Of a stretch of DNA of 15,503 bases, positions 1-7,178 are shown one piece after another (position 1 is the stretch's first letter; each line of letters begins with the position of its first letter). The notes below the pieces were generated by a model that was not told the origin of the DNA, ran no database searches, and saw only the letters and a program-made list of their open reading frames with translations. The stretch covers positions 1 to 15,503 of the forward strand of contig DCHD01000029.1 in NCBI GenBank assembly GCA_002315565.1, given 5' to 3'. The stretch is from Solobacterium sp. UBA1761 (lineage in GTDB: Bacteria; Bacillota_I; Bacilli_A; Erysipelotrichales; Erysipelotrichaceae). Both the position numbers and the translations under genes were made by a program.

Positions 1-510
1 CAACTGTTTGTTGTGACATAGCCATCTGATATATGTCTTTCAGTAAACAGTGATGAATTTAATAAGGACTTCAATTCAAAACTTAATCCGCTCTTAGAAG
101 CCCTGTATCTGCTTGACAGGCTTGCTCAGGATGAAAACCTCAAAGACATCTGTGAAGAAATAAAAGCCCGCTACAGTGACAATTACAGTCAGTTTGAAAA
201 AGACAGAGAAACATTCGAAAGAAACTTCCCTTTATGGCAGATATATTTCCGTAACTGTCTGGCTAACTCCCTTCTGTTTGAAAGCTTTCCTTTTGTCGAC
301 AGACGTTTTGACAAGACAAAAGCCTATAAGGGACTATGCGCAAGTTATGGTCTGTTAAGACTTGTATGCATCGGCTATATGGCAACACGTAGCAGTAAAG
401 ACGATCTTGTTGACTGCATATCAATACTCTTTCACCTGATTGATCACACATCTTTCTATTACAATGCCAATATTCTCACAAAAGCAGCAGCACTTCTGTT
501 AAAGATTTAA
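1..510 (+). pseudogene. FliB-like flagellin lysine-N-methylase, C-terminal remnant
   Basis: Reading frame 1 gives about 162 residues from position 22 to a TAA at 508-510. It has an amphipathic segment near LLEALYLLDRLAQ, then an aromatic stretch (LWQIYFRNCLANSLLFESF), a hydrophobic helix (YGLLRLVCIGYMA) and a last helix containing FHLIDHTS. From memory this order matches the C-terminal half of FliB-type lysine-N-methylases, which methylate flagellin lysines. The frame is interrupted by TAG at 19-21, and no ATG, GTG or TTG follows in frame until ATG at 379. Frame 3 at 3-26 reads TVCCDIAI, which resembles the 'SCPE-A' segment of the family, but it stops at 27-29. This suggests a decayed gene with a stop codon and at least one frameshift. 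The upstream part lies outside the window, so a split but intact gene cannot be fully excluded. The family call is moderate; the broken state is fairly well supported. Confidence 0.55.
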
Positions 511-511
511 A

Positions 512-541
512 AAGGTTATCCAATCGGATAACCTTATTTTT
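512..541. terminator. Bidirectional Rho-independent terminator
   Basis: There is a perfect 10-bp stem, AAGGTTATCC at 512-521 and GGATAACCTT at 526-535, with loop AATC. It is followed by ATTTTT on the plus strand, and by a T-rich run (TTTAAA) on the minus strand. It sits exactly between the convergent stop codons at 508-510 (+) and 540-542 (-), so it can serve both the FliB-like remnant and the ydjGHI-like operon. Confidence 0.85.
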
Positions 542-1367
542 AAAAGTGTCTGCTTCCGCCACCACCATGACTTCTTCCTGAAGAAGAAATATGAGTGCTG
601 GAACCTCCACCGCCAGATGGACTCTCACGTTCAATCTTGCGTCTTGAAGTATTGGTATAAAGATAAATCTCACCGCTTCTGAAGATATTGAGATTACTGC
701 CTGTACAGTATTGACCGGCAGTAGCTTTTTCACCGGTATTCTTTAACTGTTTATAGAAAACAAAGAAAGAAATAAATGTTGCAGCAAGTGCAATAATACC
801 TGCAGGTACCAGTGCTTCTTTTGCATAATCAGCAGTGGTCTTATTTACTGGAGTCTGATCATAAGAACTGTTGCCACCTGTACTGTGATAATAATCAGAA
901 TTCTCAAAGACATATTCTGCTGCATATATGAATGCTTCAGATGCATCAGCCCATCTTTCATCGCCAAGGTATTCACCTACATAATCATACATATCATCAA
1001 TTGAAGCATCGGTATAGGTATAAATGCATGAAGAACCGCAGGTAGTAATGGTAAATGTACGGTAGTAGATATCAACCACCATGATCAGACCATTATAATC
1101 AGTTCCGATACCGTAACCGTTATAGTCAAAGGTATCATCAGCAAGTGCCACAATTGTATCATCGTCAGCCTTGTCATAGGCATAGTAGACTACAATATCG
1201 TAATTTGTCTTGGCGATAAATTCGTTTGCCTTGGCAGTAATACTGCTTTCTTCTTCTTCACTTAGTACGTTGGCTTCATCAATTACCTTGATATCATTTG
1301 CCTTTACGGTAAATGATACTGTACACAATAGAAGTAATGAGAAAAGGAAAGTAAATAACTTTTTCAT
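540..1367 (-). CDS. TPM-domain membrane protein, YdjH-like
   Basis: The protein has 275 residues. Residues 1-23 form a signal peptide (MKKLFTFLFSLLLL... with a VKA/ND cleavage-like site). A TPM domain (YgcG/Psb32 type) spans about 25-155, with the family pattern of an Asp-Ala-x-x-Leu-Ser start, a Y-D-I-V-V strand, the F-x-x-x-G-x-G segment (79-89) and a hydrophobic GLIMVV strand. One transmembrane helix follows at about 185-207. The tail is Ser/Gly rich and ends in GGGGSRHF, as TPM proteins often do. The predicted topology is an outside TPM domain and an inside tail. Two cysteines (110 and 114) in the TPM domain could form a disulfide. The ATG directly follows the TAA of the preceding gene, and AGGAGG is embedded in that gene's last codons, so translation is coupled. 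It is the last gene of the operon. In B. subtilis the equivalent ydjFGHI operon belongs to the envelope-stress response around PspA; the same role here is inference. Confidence 0.85.
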   Translation of the reverse strand: MKKLFTFLFSLLLLCTVSFTVKANDIKVIDEANVLSEEEESSITAKANEFIAKTNYDIVVYYAYDKADDDTIVALADDTFDYNGYGIGTDYNGLIMVVDIYYRTFTITTCGSSCIYTYTDASIDDMYDYVGEYLGDERWADASEAFIYAAEYVFENSDYYHSTGGNSSYDQTPVNKTTADYAKEALVPAGIIALAATFISFFVFYKQLKNTGEKATAGQYCTGSNLNIFRSGEIYLYTNTSRRKIERESPSGGGGSSTHISSSGRSHGGGGSRHF

Positions 1368-2447
1368 TTACATACCTCCTTTTGACATAAAGAAGATAAT
1401 CAGGAATGTAACAATAAATACTCCCAAGAATATCATCAGTGAGTATACTGTCGCCTTTCCTTTATCCATTGGCAGATCTCCAGCAAATTTTCCTGTCTGC
1501 CCATTCATGGCAAACTGATATACTTCACCCTTGTATCTGCTTGAGAAAATATATACCGGAAGAAGTGCATAGTGGGCTTTTCCGTTTCTGAACTGAACAC
1601 TTGCACCCTGTGGAATTACTGAATCATAACCAATTACCGAACTTGCCAGAATATTGATCATCGAATTCTTGATTCTGTAGTTTGCTTTGGAGATAGTCTC
1701 ATCTTCATTCTGGTCATATTTATCAGCCAGATAACTTGAAAGATATGCCGGATTGAAGTCTGTGCACTCTTTGTAATCGAATGGTTCAAGGGAGTCAAGC
1801 AGCGCATCATTAAGTTTGCTGCTGGCATCTACCGGAACCTTTTCAAAGCTTGCCGAACCGTCACGATATACCAGATAATAACTTGTCTCTGTTATTTCGT
1901 AGTCACCGCTTCTATAATGTCTTGTCCTTGTGCATCTGAATCTTGCCTGTCCACTCGCATCGGCATCAAACAGCCAGTAAGGAACATAGATTCCCTGAAT
2001 CTTATCAATAAGATTGTTTACTTTAAAGTCGTTTGGAAGAAAAACTTTTTTCTTAAGAAACTCATAATATTTTTCCTTAGCCTGATCTTTGGTCAGTCTG
2101 AAAGGAATCAGCATATCCGGTTTCAGCATGCCGTCAAGTTTATCACCCACAACAATCGGTGTGCCACAGTATGGACATGCAGTAGCTGACATATTCTCAT
2201 CACCTACAACCTCACCGCCACATGCCGGACAGACATATGCCACTTTATCTTCTGTGCCTACTGTTTCTTTCTTTTCGAGATTCCATTCACAGACATCAGC
2301 TTCCAGTTCCTGCTCAACATTGAATTCGTTGAGTTTGTCCATCTCAAAAGATGTACCACAGTGACCACATTTAAGTTGACCGCTTGCAGCATCAAAAGGA
2401 ATCGATGCTGAACAGTTAGGACATTTATATGAACTTATACTTGCCAT
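1368..2447 (-). CDS. Double zinc-ribbon membrane protein, YdjG-like
   Basis: The protein has 359 residues. It begins with a Cys4 zinc ribbon (C9, C12, C27, C30) and carries a second one at C72, C75, C90 and C93 (CPAC...CPYC). A long soluble middle region of mixed structure follows. A single transmembrane helix lies near the C-terminus, at about residues 330-355, and ends in FFMSKGGM. Proteins of this type are often mislabelled as 'PriA helicase' because of the zinc ribbons, but no helicase motifs are visible. The layout and neighbours match B. subtilis YdjG, thought to act at the membrane with YdjH, YdjI and PspA. Its ATG overlaps the TAA of the SPFH gene as TAATG (one shared base), and no strong ribosome binding site is visible, so it probably relies on translational coupling. 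The family and operon call is firm; the molecular function is unknown. Confidence 0.82.
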   Translation of the reverse strand: MASISSYKCPNCSASIPFDAASGQLKCGHCGTSFEMDKLNEFNVEQELEADVCEWNLEKKETVGTEDKVAYVCPACGGEVVGDENMSATACPYCGTPIVVGDKLDGMLKPDMLIPFRLTKDQAKEKYYEFLKKKVFLPNDFKVNNLIDKIQGIYVPYWLFDADASGQARFRCTRTRHYRSGDYEITETSYYLVYRDGSASFEKVPVDASSKLNDALLDSLEPFDYKECTDFNPAYLSSYLADKYDQNEDETISKANYRIKNSMINILASSVIGYDSVIPQGASVQFRNGKAHYALLPVYIFSSRYKGEVYQFAMNGQTGKFAGDLPMDKGKATVYSLMIFLGVFIVTFLIIFFMSKGGM

Positions 2448-3535
2448 TATTGTCCGATCTGCTTACCGCATGATGGGCAGAACATTGCGCCTGCTGGTAC
2501 TGGTTTGCCACAGTACGGACAGAATCCACCAGCTGATTGAGCATTCTGCTGAGCCTGCTGGAATAAGCCGGTAACGTTTGCTGAGTTCTGAGCCATGTTC
2601 ATTCCCATGAATGCACCTGCAGCACCATTAGGATTGTTTGCAGCATCTCTCATTGACTGAGCCTGAGCAGCAGCAAGATGTCCAGCTGCAGCTTCAGGTG
2701 AACGAAGCATTGCGCCTTCCTGAAGATTTTGAATCTTGGCCATATCTTCATCACGAGGGATAATACCGTTGATACCGAAGTTAACGATTTCAATACCTCT
2801 TCCATTTGACCACTTGTTTGACATTACTTCATTCAGATTTTCAGCCAGTTCAAATGTATGAAGAGGAATATCAGAATACATCTGTACTCCCTGTTCACTA
2901 AGTTTTGCCAGTGCTGGTGCTAAAGCAGTCAGAAGTTCTGATCTCATCTGAGAATCAAGATTCTCTTTGTAATATGTATCAGTATTTCCTGCTACATTTT
3001 TATAGAAAAGAATTGGGTTACAGATTCTGATTGAATATTCACCATTGCATTTAAGCTGAACCTGCATATTGCTTAAACCAATTGAAGGATCAGATACTTT
3101 GAACGGAACAGGTGTAGCAGTACCATACATGTTTCCAGGAATCTCCTTGGTATTTACATAGTAGACATACTGAGCTCTGTTTGTTACTCCACCATACTGG
3201 AATCTTTCTACCATCTGGCTGAAAGTATCCTTTAAACCTTTTAGTCCACCATCAAAGATACTTGGTGACTTTTCTGTATCGAATGTATAATTGCCTGGTT
3301 CTGCAGCAACTTCGATAACTGTACCATCATCAACGATGATTGCACACTGGCCTTCATTTACTACGATGCCAGAACCATTGGTGATAACATCACCCTTATC
3401 AAATAAACCGCTTCCCTTTTTTGTTCCCTTAACCATCAGGACATTGTTTGGTAATGATTCACAGATAAAATAATCCTTCCATGTATCAGATAGAACTGAT
3501 GAAACTGTACTTAAAGCAGCTTTAATTAATCCCAT
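2447..3535 (-). CDS. SPFH-domain protein with C-terminal zinc ribbon, YdjI-like
   Basis: The protein has 362 residues. The N-terminal region up to about residue 250 is an SPFH (band-7-like) domain of the YdjI or 'virion core protein' group, including a segment with FGINGIIPRDEDMAKIQ. A Gln/Ala/Asn/Met-rich linker follows (around AAAQAQ and GAFMGMNMAQ). The protein ends with a Cys4 zinc ribbon (C339, C342, C353, C356; CPYC...CPSC). There is no signal peptide or clear transmembrane helix, so it is probably a cytoplasmic, membrane-associated scaffold. The start is well supported: AAGGAGG lies about 8 nt before the ATG. It is the first gene of the operon, read from a promoter that overlaps that of the divergent phosphatase gene. 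In B. subtilis YdjI is linked to membrane recruitment of the PspA homologue YdjF. No pspA gene is present in this window. Confidence 0.85.
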   Translation of the reverse strand: MGLIKAALSTVSSVLSDTWKDYFICESLPNNVLMVKGTKKGSGLFDKGDVITNGSGIVVNEGQCAIIVDDGTVIEVAAEPGNYTFDTEKSPSIFDGGLKGLKDTFSQMVERFQYGGVTNRAQYVYYVNTKEIPGNMYGTATPVPFKVSDPSIGLSNMQVQLKCNGEYSIRICNPILFYKNVAGNTDTYYKENLDSQMRSELLTALAPALAKLSEQGVQMYSDIPLHTFELAENLNEVMSNKWSNGRGIEIVNFGINGIIPRDEDMAKIQNLQEGAMLRSPEAAAGHLAAAQAQSMRDAANNPNGAAGAFMGMNMAQNSANVTGLFQQAQQNAQSAGGFCPYCGKPVPAGAMFCPSCGKQIGQ

Positions 3536-3576
3536 AATTTGTTTCCTCCTTGTGAATAATTATGTACATCACATAT

Positions 3577-3584
3577 ATTATAAT
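3577..3584. promoter_or_regulatory. Palindromic -10 element shared by divergent genes
   Basis: The sequence ATTATAAT is its own reverse complement. It gives TATAAT at 3579-3584 on the plus strand and TATAAT at 3577-3582 on the minus strand. On the plus side the hexamer is followed by 6 nt and then the ATG of the YunD-like gene, so the mRNA may start at the ATG. On the minus side the ydjI-like ATG is about 41 nt away, with a good ribosome binding site between. The -35 regions are poor on both sides. The two polymerases could not occupy this site together. Confidence 0.65.
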
Positions 3585-3590
3585 TTAAAC

Positions 3591-4952
3591 ATGAAAATAA
3601 ATATCTACCATAGTAATGACATCCACTCAGAATACAGTAATCTTTCAAATATATTCTCATATTTAAAAGAGCATAAAACAGAGAATGATTTCTATTTTGA
3701 TTCCGGTGATTTCACTGACCTAAAAGACCTGATTGTTCAATCAGACAAAGGCGTATCAGCCATTGAAATACTTAATTCCTGTGGACTTGATGCCATGACT
3801 ATCGGCAACAATGAAATCGATCTTGGGAAAGATGACCTGATTAAAACGGCCGCAAAGACTACAATGGTCTCATGCAACATTACGGATGCTGATAAGAAGA
3901 AAATCCCTGGCATACATGACTTTCTGATAATGGAAAAGTGTGGCATCAGATTCCTGGTTATAGGAATATCGCCATACTACTCAAGGACAATGGAAGACAA
4001 TAACTTCAACGGTTTCTTTAAGCTGTACGGGCTTAATGTCCATCCGTCGATTGAACTGATAAAAGAAATAATCAGAAAGAATAAAGGAAACTATGATTTC
4101 TGTATTCTTCTTGCCCATAACGGACTGACAGTTGAAACAGCAATCATGGATGAAATACCGGAAATTGATCTGGTACTTGGTGGCCATTCCCACAGTGAAG
4201 TTGCTGAAGGTAAATACAATCAGACCGGCGTGTTTGCCAAACACCTGGGCATTGTAACTCTTGAAGTAAAGAACAAAGATATCAGAATTGTCCACAATGA
4301 ACTGATTGATCTGCCCGAGTGCAATGATTCAGAATACGATGAAATACTCGATGCAAAAAGAAAGAAAGCTGATGAGATTCTTTCTGTACCTATTGAATCA
4401 TCGTACGCGCTTGAATTTGATGCCTATAAAGAATGTCAGCTGATAAACTTTGTATCAGATGCCCTTTACAAGCATTTTGAAGCTGATTTTGCCCTCATGC
4501 ATAACGGCATAGCCAACTTCTCTTTAACCTATCCCGTTACAAGAAAAATGCTTATTGAATGCTTTCCTTCAAAACTTAATCCGACTATCTTCAAAGTTAA
4601 AGGTTCAATACTTCTTGAAGAAATAAAAAGATCATTTGATGAAGAATTCATCCATCAGGAAGGAAAAGGCGCAGGATTCAGAGGTTACACTCTTGGAACA
4701 CTTTCCTATTCCCATAATGTAAAAATCATTAAGGAACCTCTTCAGGTATTCATCAATGAAGATGAACTTGATCCAGACAGAGAATACACCATGGTGACCG
4801 ACGATTACATTCAGCGTGGTGTTTATTACACAGGCTTTAAAACAGCAGACGAAAACTGCTTCTGGCACGTCTGGTTTATTAGAGATCTGATGTATAACTA
4901 CATAACAGACAAAGAAATATATGAAACTTCAAAGAAAAGAAGAACTTACTAG
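3591..4952 (+). CDS. YunD-like cytoplasmic metallophosphatase / 5'-nucleotidase
   Basis: The protein has 453 residues, close to the length I recall for B. subtilis YunD. The N-terminal calcineurin-like domain has the metal-site series in order: D10-x-H12, D40 in DSGD, G72-N73-N74-E75, H176 in LAHNG, and H199 and H201 in GGHSH. The C-terminal half (about 280-453) fits the 5'-nucleotidase C domain, with NG near ALMHNG and a FPSKLNPTIFKVKG segment resembling the PHPINP region of YunD. The usual GNHE motif is GNNE here, so the histidine normally next to the metal centre is replaced by Asn. There is no signal peptide, so it probably acts in the cytoplasm on nucleotides or related phosphate esters; the substrate is unknown. 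The ATG at 3591 is preferred over a GTG at 3552, because the latter would place codons across the promoter and the ydjI-like ribosome binding site. There is no ribosome binding site before 3591, consistent with a leaderless transcript. Confidence 0.8.
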   Translation: MKINIYHSNDIHSEYSNLSNIFSYLKEHKTENDFYFDSGDFTDLKDLIVQSDKGVSAIEILNSCGLDAMTIGNNEIDLGKDDLIKTAAKTTMVSCNITDADKKKIPGIHDFLIMEKCGIRFLVIGISPYYSRTMEDNNFNGFFKLYGLNVHPSIELIKEIIRKNKGNYDFCILLAHNGLTVETAIMDEIPEIDLVLGGHSHSEVAEGKYNQTGVFAKHLGIVTLEVKNKDIRIVHNELIDLPECNDSEYDEILDAKRKKADEILSVPIESSYALEFDAYKECQLINFVSDALYKHFEADFALMHNGIANFSLTYPVTRKMLIECFPSKLNPTIFKVKGSILLEEIKRSFDEEFIHQEGKGAGFRGYTLGTLSYSHNVKIIKEPLQVFINEDELDPDREYTMVTDDYIQRGVYYTGFKTADENCFWHVWFIRDLMYNYITDKEIYETSKKRRTY

Positions 4953-4962
4953 TTCTTCTTTT
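4937..4962. terminator. Bidirectional terminator overlapping a stop codon
   Basis: AAGAAGAACT (4937-4946) pairs perfectly with AGTTCTTCTT (4951-4960) around loop TACT. The TAG stop codon of the phosphatase (4950-4952) begins in the loop. The stop codon of the convergent YdeI-like gene starts next to the stem, at 4961-4963. T-rich sequence lies on both sides, so it can serve both transcription units. Confidence 0.75.
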
Positions 4963-5527
4963 AATAATCAATGAGACGACCATAATCATTCCACTCACCA
5001 TACATTTCTGATTTCCTGGTTTTTTCAATCAGGTTAGTGAGTGATTTTTCATACTGAATCCTGTCTTTTTTCCTGTAGAACGCGACATTATACAATCTGA
5101 TGCGCTGGTAGAGTTCAGGAAACTTACGGAAGTTCTCAATTACTCCTTCTTTTTCAAGTTCAGCCATTATTTCCTTATCTGTATATATTAAGTTCATATC
5201 CGGAAGAACCGCTCTTCCTGATTCTTTCATCATTCCCAGTTTCTCAAGTCTTCTGACTCTTTCTTTGTTCAGCTCGCTCCAGGGACTGTTTTTCTTTCTT
5301 AAAGAGAAGCGTTGCATTCTTACACCATCAATCAATTTCCATGTTGAATCAATCCACCCATAGCATAACGCTTCTTCAACCGCATCGAGATACCAGAAAT
5401 GTTCATCATCAACCGGTCTTCCTCTTTTGAGATTTAACCAGCATTCATTTTCAAAAGAATGGTTAATTTCTAACCATTCTCTGAATTCTTTACGGTTTGT
5501 AATATTCAAAACATTTACAGGTTTCAT
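4961..5527 (-). CDS. YdeI/OmpD-associated family protein
   Basis: The protein has 188 residues. It shows the family hallmarks in order: an N-terminal REFREWLE segment, a WLNLKRG strand, then the signature D-A-V-E-E-A-L-C-Y-G-W-I-D-S at about 48-61. A basic RFSLRKKNSPWSELN motif and the R-V-R-R-L-E-K-L-G-M-M helix follow. The C-terminal part (about 120-188) is a helical region with several Arg/Lys pairs. In enterobacteria the family is named for bacteriocin resistance (YdeI) and an OmpD association, but its biochemical role is unknown. It is probably cytoplasmic: there is no signal peptide or membrane helix. The ATG directly follows the TAG of the upstream nucleoside hydrolase paralogue (TAGATG) without a visible ribosome binding site, so it appears translationally coupled. 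It is the last gene of the operon. Confidence 0.85.
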   Translation of the reverse strand: MKPVNVLNITNRKEFREWLEINHSFENECWLNLKRGRPVDDEHFWYLDAVEEALCYGWIDSTWKLIDGVRMQRFSLRKKNSPWSELNKERVRRLEKLGMMKESGRAVLPDMNLIYTDKEIMAELEKEGVIENFRKFPELYQRIRLYNVAFYRKKDRIQYEKSLTNLIEKTRKSEMYGEWNDYGRLIDY

Positions 5528-6175
5528 CTATTTTGATGTTGCAACAATCTGCTTATCAGTGAATATCTGTGGTCCGGCATCCATGTTTTCAACTCTGTCA
5601 AAATGGAATCCCCCACCATTGACTTTTTCCAGGTCTTCCTCGTTTAGCATATTGATTTTCTTTACCAATAGACAGTCATGATGTTCAAACTGCTTATCGG
5701 AATAGATATCGATAACAGTCATGCCTCTTGTGCACTTTCCTTTTGTCTCAACATAGATACCGCATTCTTCTGTTTCAAAAGCAGCTGGATTTTTAAGATA
5801 GAGATATGGAAGGATTGCTCTATTCTCTATGTCTCTTGTGACATTGAGTCCAAACATGACAATGTGCATTCTTGAAAGGAAAATACGCTGAGCACTTTCC
5901 GGATCTTCCCAGACGTGTCTTTCAGCAACCGGAGTCACATCGCCATACTTGTCACTTCCACCGACAAAGAGAATTTCCTTAATCTGTTCTTCAACTTTCC
6001 AGTTGTTCATAAGGATATTGGCCAAATCTGTAAGTGGTCCGTTAACAACAACAGTAATGTCCTTTTCTTTAGTATCTTTTAAATCAACAAGATTGAATTC
6101 ATTGTCATTTGAGAATGTTTCAATGAGTTTTTCATTCTCATATGATTTTGCGAGTGATAAATAAATATTTCTCAT
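5528..6175 (-). CDS. Shortened, probably non-catalytic nucleoside hydrolase paralogue
   Basis: The protein has 215 residues, against 315 for its upstream neighbour. It aligns by eye with the middle and C-terminal parts of that enzyme: VVVNGPLTDLANIL (neighbour VATGPLTNVAALL), ILFVGGSDKYGDVTPVAE (neighbour ISIMGGGILYGNWTPAAE), DPESA, GLNVT, and GIYVETKGKCTRGMTVIDIY (neighbour YYVEVETSGEYTKGCTVADVY). It lacks the N-terminal DxDPGxDD calcium site entirely. It also lacks the loop carrying the His-Asp pair (H241-D242 in the neighbour), where it jumps from about residue 122 straight to the YVETKG strand. The substrate-binding E-x-N (EFN) reads ERH. Catalysis is therefore very unlikely. The frame is clean, a ribosome binding site (GAGGTG) precedes the ATG, and the gene lies one base after the upstream stop codon. 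That favours an expressed protein over debris. It may bind the active paralogue or another ligand; this is inference. Confidence 0.7.
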   Translation of the reverse strand: MRNIYLSLAKSYENEKLIETFSNDNEFNLVDLKDTKEKDITVVVNGPLTDLANILMNNWKVEEQIKEILFVGGSDKYGDVTPVAERHVWEDPESAQRIFLSRMHIVMFGLNVTRDIENRAILPYLYLKNPAAFETEECGIYVETKGKCTRGMTVIDIYSDKQFEHHDCLLVKKINMLNEEDLEKVNGGGFHFDRVENMDAGPQIFTDKQIVATSK

Positions 6176-6176
6176 C

Positions 6177-7124
6177 TTATTTCACCTCACTGTAGTTACG
6201 GATATAGTCAGCCATCAGTTCAATAAATTTCTTTCTGTCTACGCCCATCAGACACTTGGCATTAGATTTCTTGCCGGTTACGTTATAGACGTCAGCTACC
6301 GTGCATCCTTTTGTATACTCACCACTAGTTTCTACTTCAACATAGTAGTCACGGATATCGAAAATCTCCGGATGAATAAGAACCATGATAGCGCATGGGT
6401 CGTGTAATGGAGCTCCTTCATAACCGATTGATTTATGGAAAATATAGAAGAATTCCAGCCATTCAGACACGATATCACTGACAGGATTGCCGATACTTCT
6501 GATCAGTTCAACATCCTCTGGAAGTACCAGTGCCTTTTCTGTAACATCAAGTCCGGCCATATAGATAGGCAGACCTGACTTAAATACGATATCAGCAGCA
6601 TCAGGGTCAACCAGAATATTGAATTCAGCAGCAGGTGTCCAGTTGCCGTACAGTATTCCACCACCCATGATGGAAATCTGTTCTATTTTATCTTTAACTT
6701 CCGGATGTGTTATCAGAAGTGCAGCTACATTGGTAAGTGGACCTGTCGCAACAATTGTTACTTTCTCATCTGATTCATTAAGCAGTCTGGCCATCAGTTC
6801 AACTGCTGTTTCTTCTTCAAGCTCTCTTTTAGGTTCAGGTAATACCGGGCCATCAAGACCTGATTCACCATGTATATTGCTTGGAGCCTTGATAGGTTCA
6901 ATAAACAAAGGCTTTCTTTGGCCCTTGGCAATCGGTACATCAAGATTGATTAAAGCACATACACGCTGTGCATTGTATGCTGCTTTATTTACTGAACAGT
7001 TGCCGTTGACTGCTGTACAGCCAAGAACTTTCAGTCTGTCACATGCTCCGGCAATTACCCAGCCGATCGCATCATCATGGCCAGGATCACCATCAAGAAT
7101 TACAGGAATAGGTTTATTGTTCAT
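6177..7124 (-). CDS. Inosine/uridine-type nucleoside hydrolase (intact)
   Basis: The protein has 315 residues, the usual family length. It hydrolyses the N-glycosidic bond of a ribonucleoside to base and ribose, in the cytoplasm. The calcium-binding motif LDGDPGHDDA is at 10-19, with D11, D13, D17 and D18. The GPLTNVAAL helix is at 128-136, the ribose-binding TPAAEFN at 163-169, and the His-Asp pair at H241-D242 (LHDP). The N-terminal motif is closest to the pyrimidine-preferring RihA type, but specificity cannot be read from the sequence. The ATG at 7124 is chosen because GAGGT lies 8 nt upstream and the protein then begins in the family manner. A longer frame back to 7283 would run through the terminator and the end of the MATE gene. 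It heads the operon with the shortened paralogue and the YdeI-like gene, under its own promoter at 7143-7148. Confidence 0.9.
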   Translation of the reverse strand: MNNKPIPVILDGDPGHDDAIGWVIAGACDRLKVLGCTAVNGNCSVNKAAYNAQRVCALINLDVPIAKGQRKPLFIEPIKAPSNIHGESGLDGPVLPEPKRELEEETAVELMARLLNESDEKVTIVATGPLTNVAALLITHPEVKDKIEQISIMGGGILYGNWTPAAEFNILVDPDAADIVFKSGLPIYMAGLDVTEKALVLPEDVELIRSIGNPVSDIVSEWLEFFYIFHKSIGYEGAPLHDPCAIMVLIHPEIFDIRDYYVEVETSGEYTKGCTVADVYNVTGKKSNAKCLMGVDRKKFIELMADYIRNYSEVK

Positions 7125-7142
7125 AAAAGATACCTCATCTCT

Positions 7143-7148
7143 ATTATA
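7143..7148 (-). promoter_or_regulatory. -10 box of the nucleoside hydrolase operon
   Basis: The minus strand reads TATAAT here. A partial -35 (TTAAGA, 4 of 6) lies 17 nt upstream, inside the terminator hairpin of the MATE gene. GATGAGGT, the ribosome binding site of the hydrolase, follows. Promoter and upstream terminator therefore overlap physically. Confidence 0.55.
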
Positions 7149-7154
7149 GACCAA

Positions 7155-7178
7155 ACAAAAAGCCATCTTAAGATGGCT
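7155..7178 (-). terminator. Terminator of the MATE gene
   Basis: AGCCATCTTAAGATGGCT (7161-7178) is a perfect 18-nt palindrome and can fold with a 7-bp stem and a TTAA loop. On the minus strand it is followed by TTTTGTTT. The TAG stop codon of the MATE gene (7177-7179) overlaps the stem. Confidence 0.7.

Noticed and set aside
1368..2447. PriA helicase annotation for the zinc-ribbon protein
   Set aside because: Only the zinc ribbons are shared; no ATPase or helicase motifs are seen, and there is a C-terminal membrane helix.
3552..3590. GTG start 13 codons upstream for the phosphatase
   Set aside because: It would code through the palindromic -10 element and lies next to the divergent gene's ribosome binding site; the family-like N-terminus begins at 3591.
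6619..7149. 176-residue plus-strand frame opposite the nucleoside hydrolase
   Set aside because: It is low-complexity, Ser/Pro/Ala/Ile rich, and mirrors a strongly conserved gene on the other strand.
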